Below, piece by piece: positions 27,630 through 34,620 of a stretch of DNA of 64,000 nt; the stretch's first letter is position 1; each line of letters begins with the position of its first letter. Position numbers and translations under genes: made by a program. Below the pieces are notes generated by a model. That model saw only the letters and a program-made list of their open reading frames with translations. It did no database searches and was not told the origin of the DNA. Origin of the DNA: Sphingomonas colocasiae (GTDB lineage: Bacteria > Pseudomonadota > Alphaproteobacteria > Sphingomonadales > Sphingomonadaceae); the NCBI RefSeq assembly GCF_019880585.1, contig NZ_JAINVV010000003.1, forward strand, positions 558,001 through 622,000, given 5' to 3'.

Positions 27630-27653
27630 AGGACGGAGGACGGAGGACGGAGG
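27628..27653 (+). repeat. 7-bp tandem repeat GGAGGAC
   Basis: Nearly four copies of GGAGGAC, directly abutting the dispersed repeat and 20 bases before an ArsR operator. No gene spans it. Confidence 0.75.
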
Positions 27654-27672
27654 CGATCAGCCTGTCATTGAC

Positions 27673-27692
27673 ATGCAATAATATCATTGCAT
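27673..27692. promoter_or_regulatory. ArsR-type operator palindrome
   Basis: ATGCAAT-6 bases-ATTGCAT, perfect 7-bp arms, ending ten bases before the ArsR start codon. Spacing and AT-rich arms fit ArsR/SmtB-type dimer binding, so the regulator probably represses itself and the VOC gene. Confidence 0.65.
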
Positions 27693-27702
27693 ATTCTCCG
27701 GC

Positions 27703-28008
27703 ATGACCGAGGACGAACTCGATCGCGTCTTCAAGGCGCTTGGCGATCCGACCCGGCGGCGGATCGTCGATCGGTTGCGCGAGCGGCCGGACCAGTCGCT
27801 GTTCGAGATCTGCGCCCTGTCGTTCGCCGAAAGCGGCACCGCCCTTTCGCGCCAGGCGATCACCCAGCATCTTGATACGCTGGAAAAGGCGGGGATCGTC
27901 CGCATCCGATGGTCGGGGCGGACCAAGCTCCATTCGCTCGATCCCGGCCCGCTGCGCGCGGCCGCCGAACTATGGCTTCGCAAACATCTTGATGGAGAGG
28001 ACCGATGA
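27703..28008 (+). CDS. ArsR-family transcriptional regulator
   Basis: 101 residues, a single winged HTH: FKALGDPTRRRIVDRL, then ALSRQAITQHLDTLEKAGIV (recognition helix) and a wing RIRWSGRTKLHSLDPGPL. No metal-binding cysteines are visible, so it is not a classic metal sensor; it fits the ArsR group paired with AHSA1 or VOC proteins. ATGA overlap with the downstream VOC gene. A perfect palindrome lies just upstream. Confidence 0.9.
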   Translation: MTEDELDRVFKALGDPTRRRIVDRLRERPDQSLFEICALSFAESGTALSRQAITQHLDTLEKAGIVRIRWSGRTKLHSLDPGPLRAAAELWLRKHLDGEDR

Positions 28009-28397
28009 GGATCTATGTGACGAGCGTGCTGGTCGACGACCAGGCCAGGGCGCTGGATTTCTACACGAACAAGCTGGGCTTCGTGGTGAAGCACGATATC
28101 CCGATGGGCGCGCATCGCTGGCTGACGCTGGTTTCGCCGGAGAATCCGGACGGCACCGAGCTGCTTCTGGAACCGAGCGAACATCCTGCCGCAAAGCCCT
28201 GGAAAACCGCGCTTGTCGAAGATGGTATCCCCGCGACATCGTTCATGGTCGACGATCTCAATGCCGAATATGCGCGACTGGTCTCGCTGGGCGTTTCGTT
28301 CACGCGCGAGCCGATCGATGCCGGCACCGTCTGGATGGCGGTGCTCGACGACACCTGCGGCAATCTGATCCAGCTCATCCAGATGAAGGGGAGTTGA
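28005..28397 (+). CDS. VOC (glyoxalase/bleomycin-resistance) family protein
   Basis: 130 residues. Two beta-alpha-beta-beta-beta halves: VTSVLVDDQARALDFYTNKLGF and FMVDDLNAEYARLVSLGVSF, ending VAVLDDTCGNLIQLIQ with the glutamine/asparagine-type metal or ligand site. Such proteins bind or rearrange small molecules, for example in toxin binding or dioxygenation. Co-translated with the ArsR regulator through an ATGA overlap, which suggests an inducible response to a small molecule. Confidence 0.87.
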   Translation: MRIYVTSVLVDDQARALDFYTNKLGFVVKHDIPMGAHRWLTLVSPENPDGTELLLEPSEHPAAKPWKTALVEDGIPATSFMVDDLNAEYARLVSLGVSFTREPIDAGTVWMAVLDDTCGNLIQLIQMKGS

Positions 28398-28459
28398 TCG
28401 GCGCGATCAGCGCGTTCCGCTCTGGTTTTTCGCGGTCGCATTTTCCGAGCCGTTGACCG

Positions 28460-29470
28460 CTAACGGTCAACTTGAAAATGCTCCATCCGCCATTTGAGCA
28501 GCCGCACGAACGGATCCGGATCGTCGAGCCGGAACGCGACGGCGCTGACCGGTCCACGCCGCCCCGGGATCGGGCGACGGAGCCGGAGCAGGATATTGGG
28601 CCAGGCGAGCAGCGCGGCATTGAGCGTTTCGGGCGCGTTGACGTCGCTGCCGGCAAAACCGGTTTCGATCGCCGCGATCGCATCGAGCGGGATCGCCTGG
28701 TCGATCGCGAGCCCGGCCCGCACCCGCACCCCCTCCCCCGTCATCAGCACCGGCTGGATGCGGAACGATTTGATCAGCGCGATCAGATAGACCAGCCCGG
28801 CACCGCTGAGCGCCGAGACGATGAGGGCGGCTCTGGGGCTCCACAGCCCCAGCAGCAGATGGCAGACGCCAAGCTCGATCAGCGACAGCACGAGCATGGT
28901 CGCGCACATCGGCGCCAGATGCCTGTGATAGGCGAAGGCGCGGCTGCCCGACGGCACATCGGCCGGCCCGCCCCAGCGGACCAGCGAGAGATAGGTGATG
29001 GAGAGCGTGGCGGCTGCGGCGCGCACGACCGGAACAGGCAGGAATGCCGAAGCGGCGGCGGTCCATCGCATGCCCGGCGCCGCGTGCGTGCGCCGGAATA
29101 TCCGACGCGCCCGTGCCGTCGCCCAGGCGATATGCGCAAGCACCATGGCGATCATGGCGATGGCGATGGCCGGCATCGCCAGCAGCGCCTGCCGAAGCGC
29201 CGGGGGTGAACCCAGCCAGACGATCAGACTGGCGGCGGCAAGCACGGCGGGGACCGCATGCCAGCCGGGATTGCGGCCGGGCGCTCGCGCGATCGCCGCC
29301 AGCATCAGCGTATCGCACGCCGCCCAAAGGAACAGCAGCAGCGCGGTGCGGGGATAGGCGGCGGCAAGCGGCGTTCGCACCGCCAATATGGCCAGCGCGA
29401 CGATGGCGACCGGGGCTGCCCGCATCACGAGCCCCCCGCGCGTGGAAATGTGACGTGCCTGCGCGTTCAT
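28460..29470 (-). CDS. hypothetical multi-pass membrane protein
   Basis: 336 residues. ATG 29470 has GGTGGAG at good spacing. About seven hydrophobic helices are visible in the first 240 residues (APVAIVALAILAVRT; ALLLFLWAACDTLMLAAIA; ALIVSALSGAGLVYLIALI). The last 90 residues form a cytoplasmic-looking domain (GEGVRVRAGLAIDQAIPLDAIAAIE) resembling bacterial PH-like membrane-protein tails. No transport or enzyme motif is recognised. Confidence 0.65.
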   Translation of the reverse strand: MNAQARHISTRGGLVMRAAPVAIVALAILAVRTPLAAAYPRTALLLFLWAACDTLMLAAIARAPGRNPGWHAVPAVLAAASLIVWLGSPPALRQALLAMPAIAIAMIAMVLAHIAWATARARRIFRRTHAAPGMRWTAAASAFLPVPVVRAAAATLSITYLSLVRWGGPADVPSGSRAFAYHRHLAPMCATMLVLSLIELGVCHLLLGLWSPRAALIVSALSGAGLVYLIALIKSFRIQPVLMTGEGVRVRAGLAIDQAIPLDAIAAIETGFAGSDVNAPETLNAALLAWPNILLRLRRPIPGRRGPVSAVAFRLDDPDPFVRLLKWRMEHFQVDR

Positions 29471-29619
29471 TCGAGACTCCACCCATGGCGAAGATCCGCC
29501 CTCCATAGCGATGTCCCGCCGGACAGGCCAGTCGCGGCGCGGCGCCGCGATATATATTTGTTCTTGATATGTTCACATCGAAACCCTAGCCTCCGTCGAT
29601 CGAAAGGATGGAGGGGACG

Positions 29620-30003
29620 ATGGGCAGCTATGCCACGGTCGGCGCGGTCGATGCCGATGCGTCGAATGTTTTCTACGATGCGGCGCTGGCGGAGATCGGC
29701 TGGAGCAGCCATGCCGCCTTCCCCGGCTGGCGCGCCTATTCGGAAGGTGGGACGGGCGATGGTTTCGTGCTGTGGGTCTGCCAGCCCTTTGACGGCGAGG
29801 CGGCGACGCCCGGCAATGGCGCGATGATCGGCTTCATGGCCGGATCCCCGGCAGAGGTGGACGCCTTTTACAGCACGGCGATCGCCAATGGCGGCAGCGA
29901 TGACGGCGCGCCTGGCCCGCGCCCGCATTATGGGCCCAACTGGTATGCGGCCTATCTGCGCGATCCGAGCGGCAACAAGATCGCCGTGGTCCATAACGGA
30001 TAA
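29620..30003 (+). CDS. VOC family protein
   Basis: 127 residues. ATG 29620 preferred: GGAGGGG directly precedes it. Pattern: VFYDAALAEIGW, GFVLWVCQPFDGEAATPGNGAMIGFMA, VDAFYSTAIANGG and the closing YAAYLRDPSGNKIAVVHN that ends most one-domain VOC proteins. Function as a small-molecule binding or lyase-type enzyme cannot be refined. Ends 14 bases before the convergent clpP gene. Confidence 0.85.
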   Translation: MGSYATVGAVDADASNVFYDAALAEIGWSSHAAFPGWRAYSEGGTGDGFVLWVCQPFDGEAATPGNGAMIGFMAGSPAEVDAFYSTAIANGGSDDGAPGPRPHYGPNWYAAYLRDPSGNKIAVVHNG

Positions 30004-30017
30004 GGCGACGGCCGATC

Positions 30018-30629
30018 TCAGTTTTCCGCCGCGATCTCGCGTTCGCTGATGATGCGATCGATCAGGCCCCAGTCCAGCGCTTCCTCCGCGGTCATGAAGC
30101 GATCGCGTTCCATGGCGTGCTCGAATTCGTCATAGCTGCGCCCGCAATGCTCGGCGTAAAGCCGGGTCATGCGGTGCCGGGTCCGCCTGATCTCCTCGGC
30201 ATGGATCAGCATGTCGGACGCCTGCCCCTGGAAGCCCCCGGATGGCTGGTGGATGAGGATGCTGGCATTGGGCAGCGCCACGCGTTCGCCGGGCTGCCCC
30301 GCCATCAGCAGGAACGATCCCATCGATCGCGCCGTGCCCATGCAGAGCGTATGCACCGGCGCGCGCACGTAACGCATGGTATCGTACATGGCGAGGCCGC
30401 TGGTGATCACCCCGCCGGGCGAGTTGATGTAGAGCTGGATCGGCTTTTTGGGGTTTTCCGCTTCCAGGAACAGCAATTGCGCGCAGACGAGCGCGGACAT
30501 GGTGTCGTTCACCTCTCCGTTCAGGAAAATGATCCGCTCGCGCAGCAGCCGCGAATAGATGTCGAAGGATCGTTCGCCGCGACTGGACTGTTCGACGACC
30601 ATGGGGACGAGTTGCATCGCTTCGCGCAT
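30018..30629 (-). CDS. clpP: ATP-dependent Clp protease subunit, stand-alone paralogue
   Basis: 203 residues. Catalytic triad in the usual context: S102 in [12 protein letters not shown]127 in [10 protein letters not shown]176 in MERDRFMT. Head-domain block [20 protein letters not shown] is intact. Forms the proteolytic barrel fed by ClpX or ClpA. Two points mark it as a likely second copy: neither clpX, tig nor lon is next to it, and the residue before the catalytic serine is arginine rather than the common alanine. ATG 30629 has AAAGGA nine bases upstream. Confidence 0.92.
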   Translation of the reverse strand: MREAMQLVPMVVEQSSRGERSFDIYSRLLRERIIFLNGEVNDTMSALVCAQLLFLEAENPKKPIQLYINSPGGVITSGLAMYDTMRYVRAPVHTLCMGTARSMGSFLLMAGQPGERVALPNASILIHQPSGGFQGQASDMLIHAEEIRRTRHRMTRLYAEHCGRSYDEFEHAMERDRFMTAEEALDWGLIDRIISEREIAAEN

Positions 30630-30675
30630 GCGCGAATTCCTTTCTTTCCGAAATGGACTGGTCCGGGCCGAAGCG

Positions 30676-31074
30676 TCAGGCGGCGCGCATCATGCAGGCG
30701 GAACACATCATGCAGGCGCCGTCATTGCTCGCGCTTGGCGGATCGCGGCGGAGCCGCCTGTCCGTCACGCCATGAACGATGCTGAGCCGGGTGCCGCCGA
30801 TCGCATTGGGCATGATCCGGAACGTCACCTCGCTTTCGAGGAAAGGCGGTTCATGCTCCCGCATGCGATAGCGCACTTCCTCGCCGGGCGAAGACGAAAG
30901 GGGCTCGGCTCCGGCAAGATCGCCCCTGGGCAGCCACCTGTCGCGAAAGGCCGGCTGGCTGATCGCGCGCCAGACCTTTTCGGGCGGCGCATCGAGATCA
31001 TAGTCGAACACCAGCGGGCCCGCCCGCTCATGTTTCCGCGCCCGGTGTTTCGGCTCGCCGTCCGCCTTGCTCAT
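30676..31074 (-). CDS. SRPBCC/AHSA1-type protein with Cys-rich tail
   Basis: 132 residues. N-terminal [25 protein letters not shown] is a typical activator-of-Hsp90-ATPase-like (AHSA1) SRPBCC start, and the C-terminal [11 protein letters not shown] strand closes the sheet. It overlaps the upstream ArsR gene by ATGA, the classic ArsR-SRPBCC pair. Odd feature: the last 15 residues are [14 protein letters not shown]-like, a C-x2-C-x2-C cluster rich in methionine, which could bind soft metal ions (copper, silver, arsenic). That tail is unusual for the family and I infer metal binding only from composition. Confidence 0.85.
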   Translation of the reverse strand: MSKADGEPKHRARKHERAGPLVFDYDLDAPPEKVWRAISQPAFRDRWLPRGDLAGAEPLSSSPGEEVRYRMREHEPPFLESEVTFRIMPNAIGGTRLSIVHGVTDRRLRRDPPSASNDGACMMCSACMMRAA

Positions 31075-31385
31075 CAGTCCATATCCTCCAGCACGGTTTT
31101 CAGGGCATCGATGCGCGCTGGCCAATAATCGCGATATTTCGCCAGCCATCGGGCGACCAGCGCCAGCCCGTCGGGATCGATCCTGTAATTGACGAAACGT
31201 CCCTGCCGTTCCTCCCGCACCAGCCGCGCGCGGCGCAGCACCGCCAGATGCTGCGACATCGCCGGCTGGCTGATCGCCATGCCCTGCCGCAGCGCGCTGG
31301 CGTTCATGGCGCCGGCCGCCAGCTTCCGGAAAATGGCATGGCGCGTCGGATCCGCCAGCGCCCTGAAGATCTCGGTCTCGATCAT
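31074..31385 (-). CDS. ArsR-family transcriptional regulator
   Basis: 103 residues. ATG 31385 chosen because the protein then starts at the family's IFRALADPTRHAIFRKL; upstream residues look random and would cover the operator. HTH: AISQPAMSQHLAVLRRARLV, wing REERQGRFVNYRIDPDGL. Standard partner of an AHSA1/SRPBCC gene, which overlaps its stop by ATGA. A perfect 16-bp palindrome sits nine bases upstream of the start codon. Confidence 0.92.
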   Translation of the reverse strand: MIETEIFRALADPTRHAIFRKLAAGAMNASALRQGMAISQPAMSQHLAVLRRARLVREERQGRFVNYRIDPDGLALVARWLAKYRDYWPARIDALKTVLEDMD

Positions 31386-31393
31386 GCCAATAC

Positions 31394-31409
31394 ATAAGTA
31401 CATACTTAT
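31394..31409. promoter_or_regulatory. ArsR operator palindrome
   Basis: ATAAGTA-CA-TACTTAT, a perfect 16-bp palindrome immediately before the ArsR start codon and about 80 bases before the divergent DUF4287 gene. Self-repression is the simplest reading, with possible control of the divergent gene. Confidence 0.7.
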
Positions 31410-31489
31410 ATGATTCGCAAGCGCCCAATTGCCTACCCGCACGCCGCGAAGAGCTTGACCGTAACGCCCGCGCGTCTTCAAATGGTGAA

Positions 31490-31702
31490 ATGACCAACGA
31501 ACCGATCAAGGGCCCCGCGTCCTATTTCCCGTCCATCGAGAAGAAATATGGCCGGCCGATCGCCGAATGGACGGCGCTGGTGCAAGGCCGGTTGCCGGCG
31601 AAGCATATGGAGCTTGTCGCCATGCTCAAGCAGGAGCACGGTATGGGCCACGGCCATGCCAATGCGATCGTCGCTTATGTGCTGGCGCAGGACAAGGCAT
31701 AG
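31490..31702 (+). CDS. DUF4287 small protein
   Basis: 70 residues. IKGPASYFPSIEKKYGRPIAEW, then HMELVAMLKQEHGMGHGHANAIVAYVL: this is the DUF4287 domain, a short helical domain often found alone or fused to DUF5655. Function unknown; the 'EHGMGHGHANA' block is its best-conserved part. It is divergent to the ArsR/SRPBCC unit and could share its operator. Confidence 0.85.
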   Translation: MTNEPIKGPASYFPSIEKKYGRPIAEWTALVQGRLPAKHMELVAMLKQEHGMGHGHANAIVAYVLAQDKA

Positions 31703-31946
31703 GCTGGCGGACGCGCCGACGGGATGACGCACCGAAGCCCTGCCGCATCGATGCTTCCCGTGCCGACATTGGCCGGTTGCGAAGCGCCGCCCGCCGCCCC
31801 GCCCCGGAACACCCAACGCGAGATGGCCGAACCGGACAAGAGGTGTCGCTGCCCTCCGGCCCGGACGCCCATGTCACAGGCATCATGTCGTCCGCGCCGT
31901 CCCATCCGCCATATCCGCGCATGCGGAAACCAATGATCGGCCCGCG

Positions 31947-32588
31947 TCATCCCCCGGGGATCGATGCGGTAAGATAGGTGGACAGTGTCCGCCACCCCAT
32001 GGTCAGGTAAAGCGCGCGGCCGTCCGCCGTGGCGACGAGCAGTTCGGGCGCCTCCGGATTCCGTTTCGCGCCGCGCAGCGCCGCCATGACGGCATTGCCC
32101 ACGCCCTTGCGGCGATGATCGGGCGCGGTCATGATCCGGTCGTAGACGAATGCCCGATCGGTCTCCGCCGCATAACCGCTGGCGACCTGCTCCCCATCTT
32201 CCAAGCTGACCCGCACCGCGACCACCGCGCCGTCGCGTTCGGTGCTGACGACATATCCGGGCGCGATCGGCCGTTCCGCCTGTTCACGGCCGGTTGCGAT
32301 CATGAAATAGGCCGGATCGTGGATCCGCCAGCGCCGTGGCAGCGCCTTGCGAAACGCCTCCGCGCTGCCACACATCTTCAGGGCGTGGCGGGGTTCCTCG
32401 ATCCTGCGCGCAAGCTCGGCAAGCCCTGGGCAGATATCGGGAAACACCCAGCGCTTCACCTCCGCTTCCGAATTGGTATCGACACGGTAGCCGCCATGAT
32501 CGGCGACGGGCGCCGGCAGCCCGCGCGCGACCGACCGCGCGGCCAGCCAGGCATGCAGCATCGCAGGATCGATCGCCGTGCCGCCCAT
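31947..32588 (-). CDS. GNAT-family N-acetyltransferase
   Basis: 213 residues. The acetyl-CoA binding core is in the C-terminal half: YDRIMTAPDHRRKGVGNAVMAALRG (R/Q-x-x-G-x-G/A motif A as RRKGVG), then ELLVATADGRALYLTMGWRTL (motif B). The N-terminal half is a less conserved domain with GGYRVDTNSEAEVKRWVFPD. It transfers acetyl groups to an amine; substrate unknown. GGAGAGG precedes the start. Confidence 0.87.
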   Translation of the reverse strand: MGGTAIDPAMLHAWLAARSVARGLPAPVADHGGYRVDTNSEAEVKRWVFPDICPGLAELARRIEEPRHALKMCGSAEAFRKALPRRWRIHDPAYFMIATGREQAERPIAPGYVVSTERDGAVVAVRVSLEDGEQVASGYAAETDRAFVYDRIMTAPDHRRKGVGNAVMAALRGAKRNPEAPELLVATADGRALYLTMGWRTLSTYLTASIPGG

Positions 32589-32665
32589 GGGCTCTGTTCC
32601 CTCTCCCCCTGCCGCCGGTTCATAATCCTTTCACCACGGGATCGGACAGATGAAAAAGCGCGACG

Positions 32666-33253
32666 TCAGGATTTCGCGCGCACCACTCCGGCAACGGTGA
32701 TCGCGAGGCCGCGCCGCGCCTCGGCATCGAGATTGACGGTCTTGTAGATCTGGTGGGACAGCCGGCCGAGCACATAGGTGTGGATGAGCAGCGCGGCTTC
32801 GGCCGGATCGGCGCCGTTCACCAGTTCCACCTTGCCCGCGCCATGAAGATCTTCGACGATCTCGCGGATGCGCGTTCCCCACAGCTCGGTATTGGCGATC
32901 AGCGCGGCACGCACCGCATCGTTGGATGCGCCGATCGTCACCGCCTCCATCTCCAGCCGGCTGTCGACATAGCTGAGGCCGCGCAGCATCAGATCGAAGA
33001 TCACATCTTCCAGTTCGGCCAGCGACGACGCGTTGATCGCGCGATAGGTGTCGCCGCGCTGGCCGATCAGCGCCAGCATGATCGCCTCCTTGCTCGGGAA
33101 ATGCGTGTAGAGCGCGCCCTTGCTGATTCCGGCCTCCGCGCAGATATCGTCGACCGAGGCCCCGCCAAAGCCCTGTTTCTCGAACTGGCGCATCGCCGCG
33201 TCGACGATATGCTGGCGCCGCTGGAGCATCGTTTTCTCGTCGAGTTTCGGCAT
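32666..33253 (-). CDS. TetR/AcrR-family repressor
   Basis: 195 residues. N-terminal HTH: IVDAAMRQFEKQGFGGASVDDICAEAGISKGALYTHFPSKEAI, the classic TetR DNA-binding block, followed by a helical ligand domain. Divergent from an MFS exporter, the usual arrangement for TetR-controlled efflux. Its own promoter reads TTGAGA and TATACC on the minus strand with an ACCGACTAGTC-type palindrome between them. The same palindrome occurs in the TBDR 1 promoter, so this protein is the best candidate regulator of that receptor. Confidence 0.92.
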   Translation of the reverse strand: MPKLDEKTMLQRRQHIVDAAMRQFEKQGFGGASVDDICAEAGISKGALYTHFPSKEAIMLALIGQRGDTYRAINASSLAELEDVIFDLMLRGLSYVDSRLEMEAVTIGASNDAVRAALIANTELWGTRIREIVEDLHGAGKVELVNGADPAEAALLIHTYVLGRLSHQIYKTVNLDAEARRGLAITVAGVVRAKS

Positions 33254-33281
33254 GGCAGTCCCCGTTCGTTCGATTGCCGGG

Positions 33282-33309
33282 GTATAAGGAACCGACTAGT
33301 CCGTCTCAA
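33282..33309. promoter_or_regulatory. TetR operator between tetR and MFS genes
   Basis: ACCGACTAGTCCGTCTC at 33291-33307 lies in the spacer of the minus-strand tetR promoter (-35 TTGAGA at 33309-33304, -10 TTATAC or TATACC near 33287-33282). It ends one base before the MFS ATG. It matches the TBDR 1 site at 16 of 17 positions. Confidence 0.75.
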
Positions 33310-34601
33310 TGGCTTGTTTGCCCCCTGCCCTGCCCGCCGCTCCGCCTTTCGGCGATGCGCCACCGCCCGCCGGTGCGGTGATCCGTCTGGTGCTGCTCTG
33401 CACGGTGCTGGCATCGGCCTGGGCCGCGCGATCGGTGTTCAATCCGCTCCAGGAGCTGGCCAGGGGCGACCTCTCGCTCGACGACGTCCGCATCGGTCTT
33501 GTCCAGGGGGCTGCCATGTCGATCCCGTCCGCGCTGCTCGCGATCGGGCTCGGCCGGCTGATCGACACGCGAAACCGCGTCCATATCCTGATCGTGCTCG
33601 CGCTGCTGACCATGCTGGGATCGTCTGCGACGGGGCTCTCCACATCGTTCGAGACGCTGTTCGCCGCGCGTGCGCTCGCCGGGCTTGGGCTGCTCCAGGA
33701 AACGGTGGTGATCTCACTCGTCGCGGATCTGTTTCCACCCGAACGGCGTGGCCGCGCCAACATCCTGATCGTGGTCGGCGAATATGCAGGATCGGCGCTG
33801 GGCTTCGCGCTGGCGGGTTGGCTGATGCCGCTGGCCGGCGCGATCTGGAGCGGCGATCCGGGCGATGGCGGGTGGCGCGCCGTCCAGATCGGCTTCGGCC
33901 TGCTCGGCCTGTCGACCGCCATTCCGCTGGTCTGGCTGCGCGAGCCGGCGCGGCACGAATGCGGTGCGGCGGCGGGCGCGGGTTTTGGCGAAAGCTGGTC
34001 GGCGCTGATGCGGATGGGCGCGCTGCTATGGCCGCTGCTGATCGCGCAGATTGCGATGATCGCAGCCAACAATGCGGCATCGGTCTGGTCGGTCTCCGTC
34101 TTTGTCCGCGATTTCGGGCTGACGCCCGCTCATGGCGGCAAACTGGCCGCCGGCGCGATGTTCGTGCCGCCGCTGCTGGGCGCGGCGATCGCGGGCGTGA
34201 TGGCGGACCGGCTGCGCATCCGCGGCGGCGGGGCCGTGTTTGTCGCCGTCATCGCGGCGGCGGCGGCGATCCCCGCCGCGCTGTTTCCGCTCGCCGCGAC
34301 ACCGACGCTGTCCGCCATGCTGCTCGCGCTGCTGATGATGGCGCATGCCGCCGCCGGGCTGGGTGGCGCGACGCTGGGCGTGCTCGCCATTCCCAACGAG
34401 TTGCGTGGCCTGTGGTTCGGCATATCCAACGCGCTGACCGCGCTGATCAGCTTCGCGCTGACGCCGGTGCTGATCGGCTGGCTGGGTGAAAGCGCGGGCG
34501 GCGCGCATGCGCTGGCGACCGTGCTGGCGATGGTCCTGCTCGTCGCCGGCACGGTCGCGCTCGGTGGATTTGCGCTGGCGTGGCGGGCGCTGCGCGGATG
34601 A
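33309..34601 (+). CDS. MFS transporter
   Basis: 430 residues with 12 predicted membrane helices. The cytoplasmic loop after helix 2 reads GLGRLIDTRNRVHIL (motif A-like), and GLLQETVVISLVADLFPPERRGRANILIVVGEYAGSALGFALAG matches the helix 4-5 region of sugar/organic acid-type MFS members. Divergent from a TetR regulator. The ATG directly follows the operator, so the mRNA leader must be very short or absent, or the true start lies slightly downstream (GTG 33378). Could export a toxic ligand or import the same nutrient as TBDR 1. Confidence 0.87.
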   Translation: MACLPPALPAAPPFGDAPPPAGAVIRLVLLCTVLASAWAARSVFNPLQELARGDLSLDDVRIGLVQGAAMSIPSALLAIGLGRLIDTRNRVHILIVLALLTMLGSSATGLSTSFETLFAARALAGLGLLQETVVISLVADLFPPERRGRANILIVVGEYAGSALGFALAGWLMPLAGAIWSGDPGDGGWRAVQIGFGLLGLSTAIPLVWLREPARHECGAAAGAGFGESWSALMRMGALLWPLLIAQIAMIAANNAASVWSVSVFVRDFGLTPAHGGKLAAGAMFVPPLLGAAIAGVMADRLRIRGGGAVFVAVIAAAAAIPAALFPLAATPTLSAMLLALLMMAHAAAGLGGATLGVLAIPNELRGLWFGISNALTALISFALTPVLIGWLGESAGGAHALATVLAMVLLVAGTVALGGFALAWRALRG

Positions 34602-34620
34602 ACGCGCGGCGCGGGCCCGC

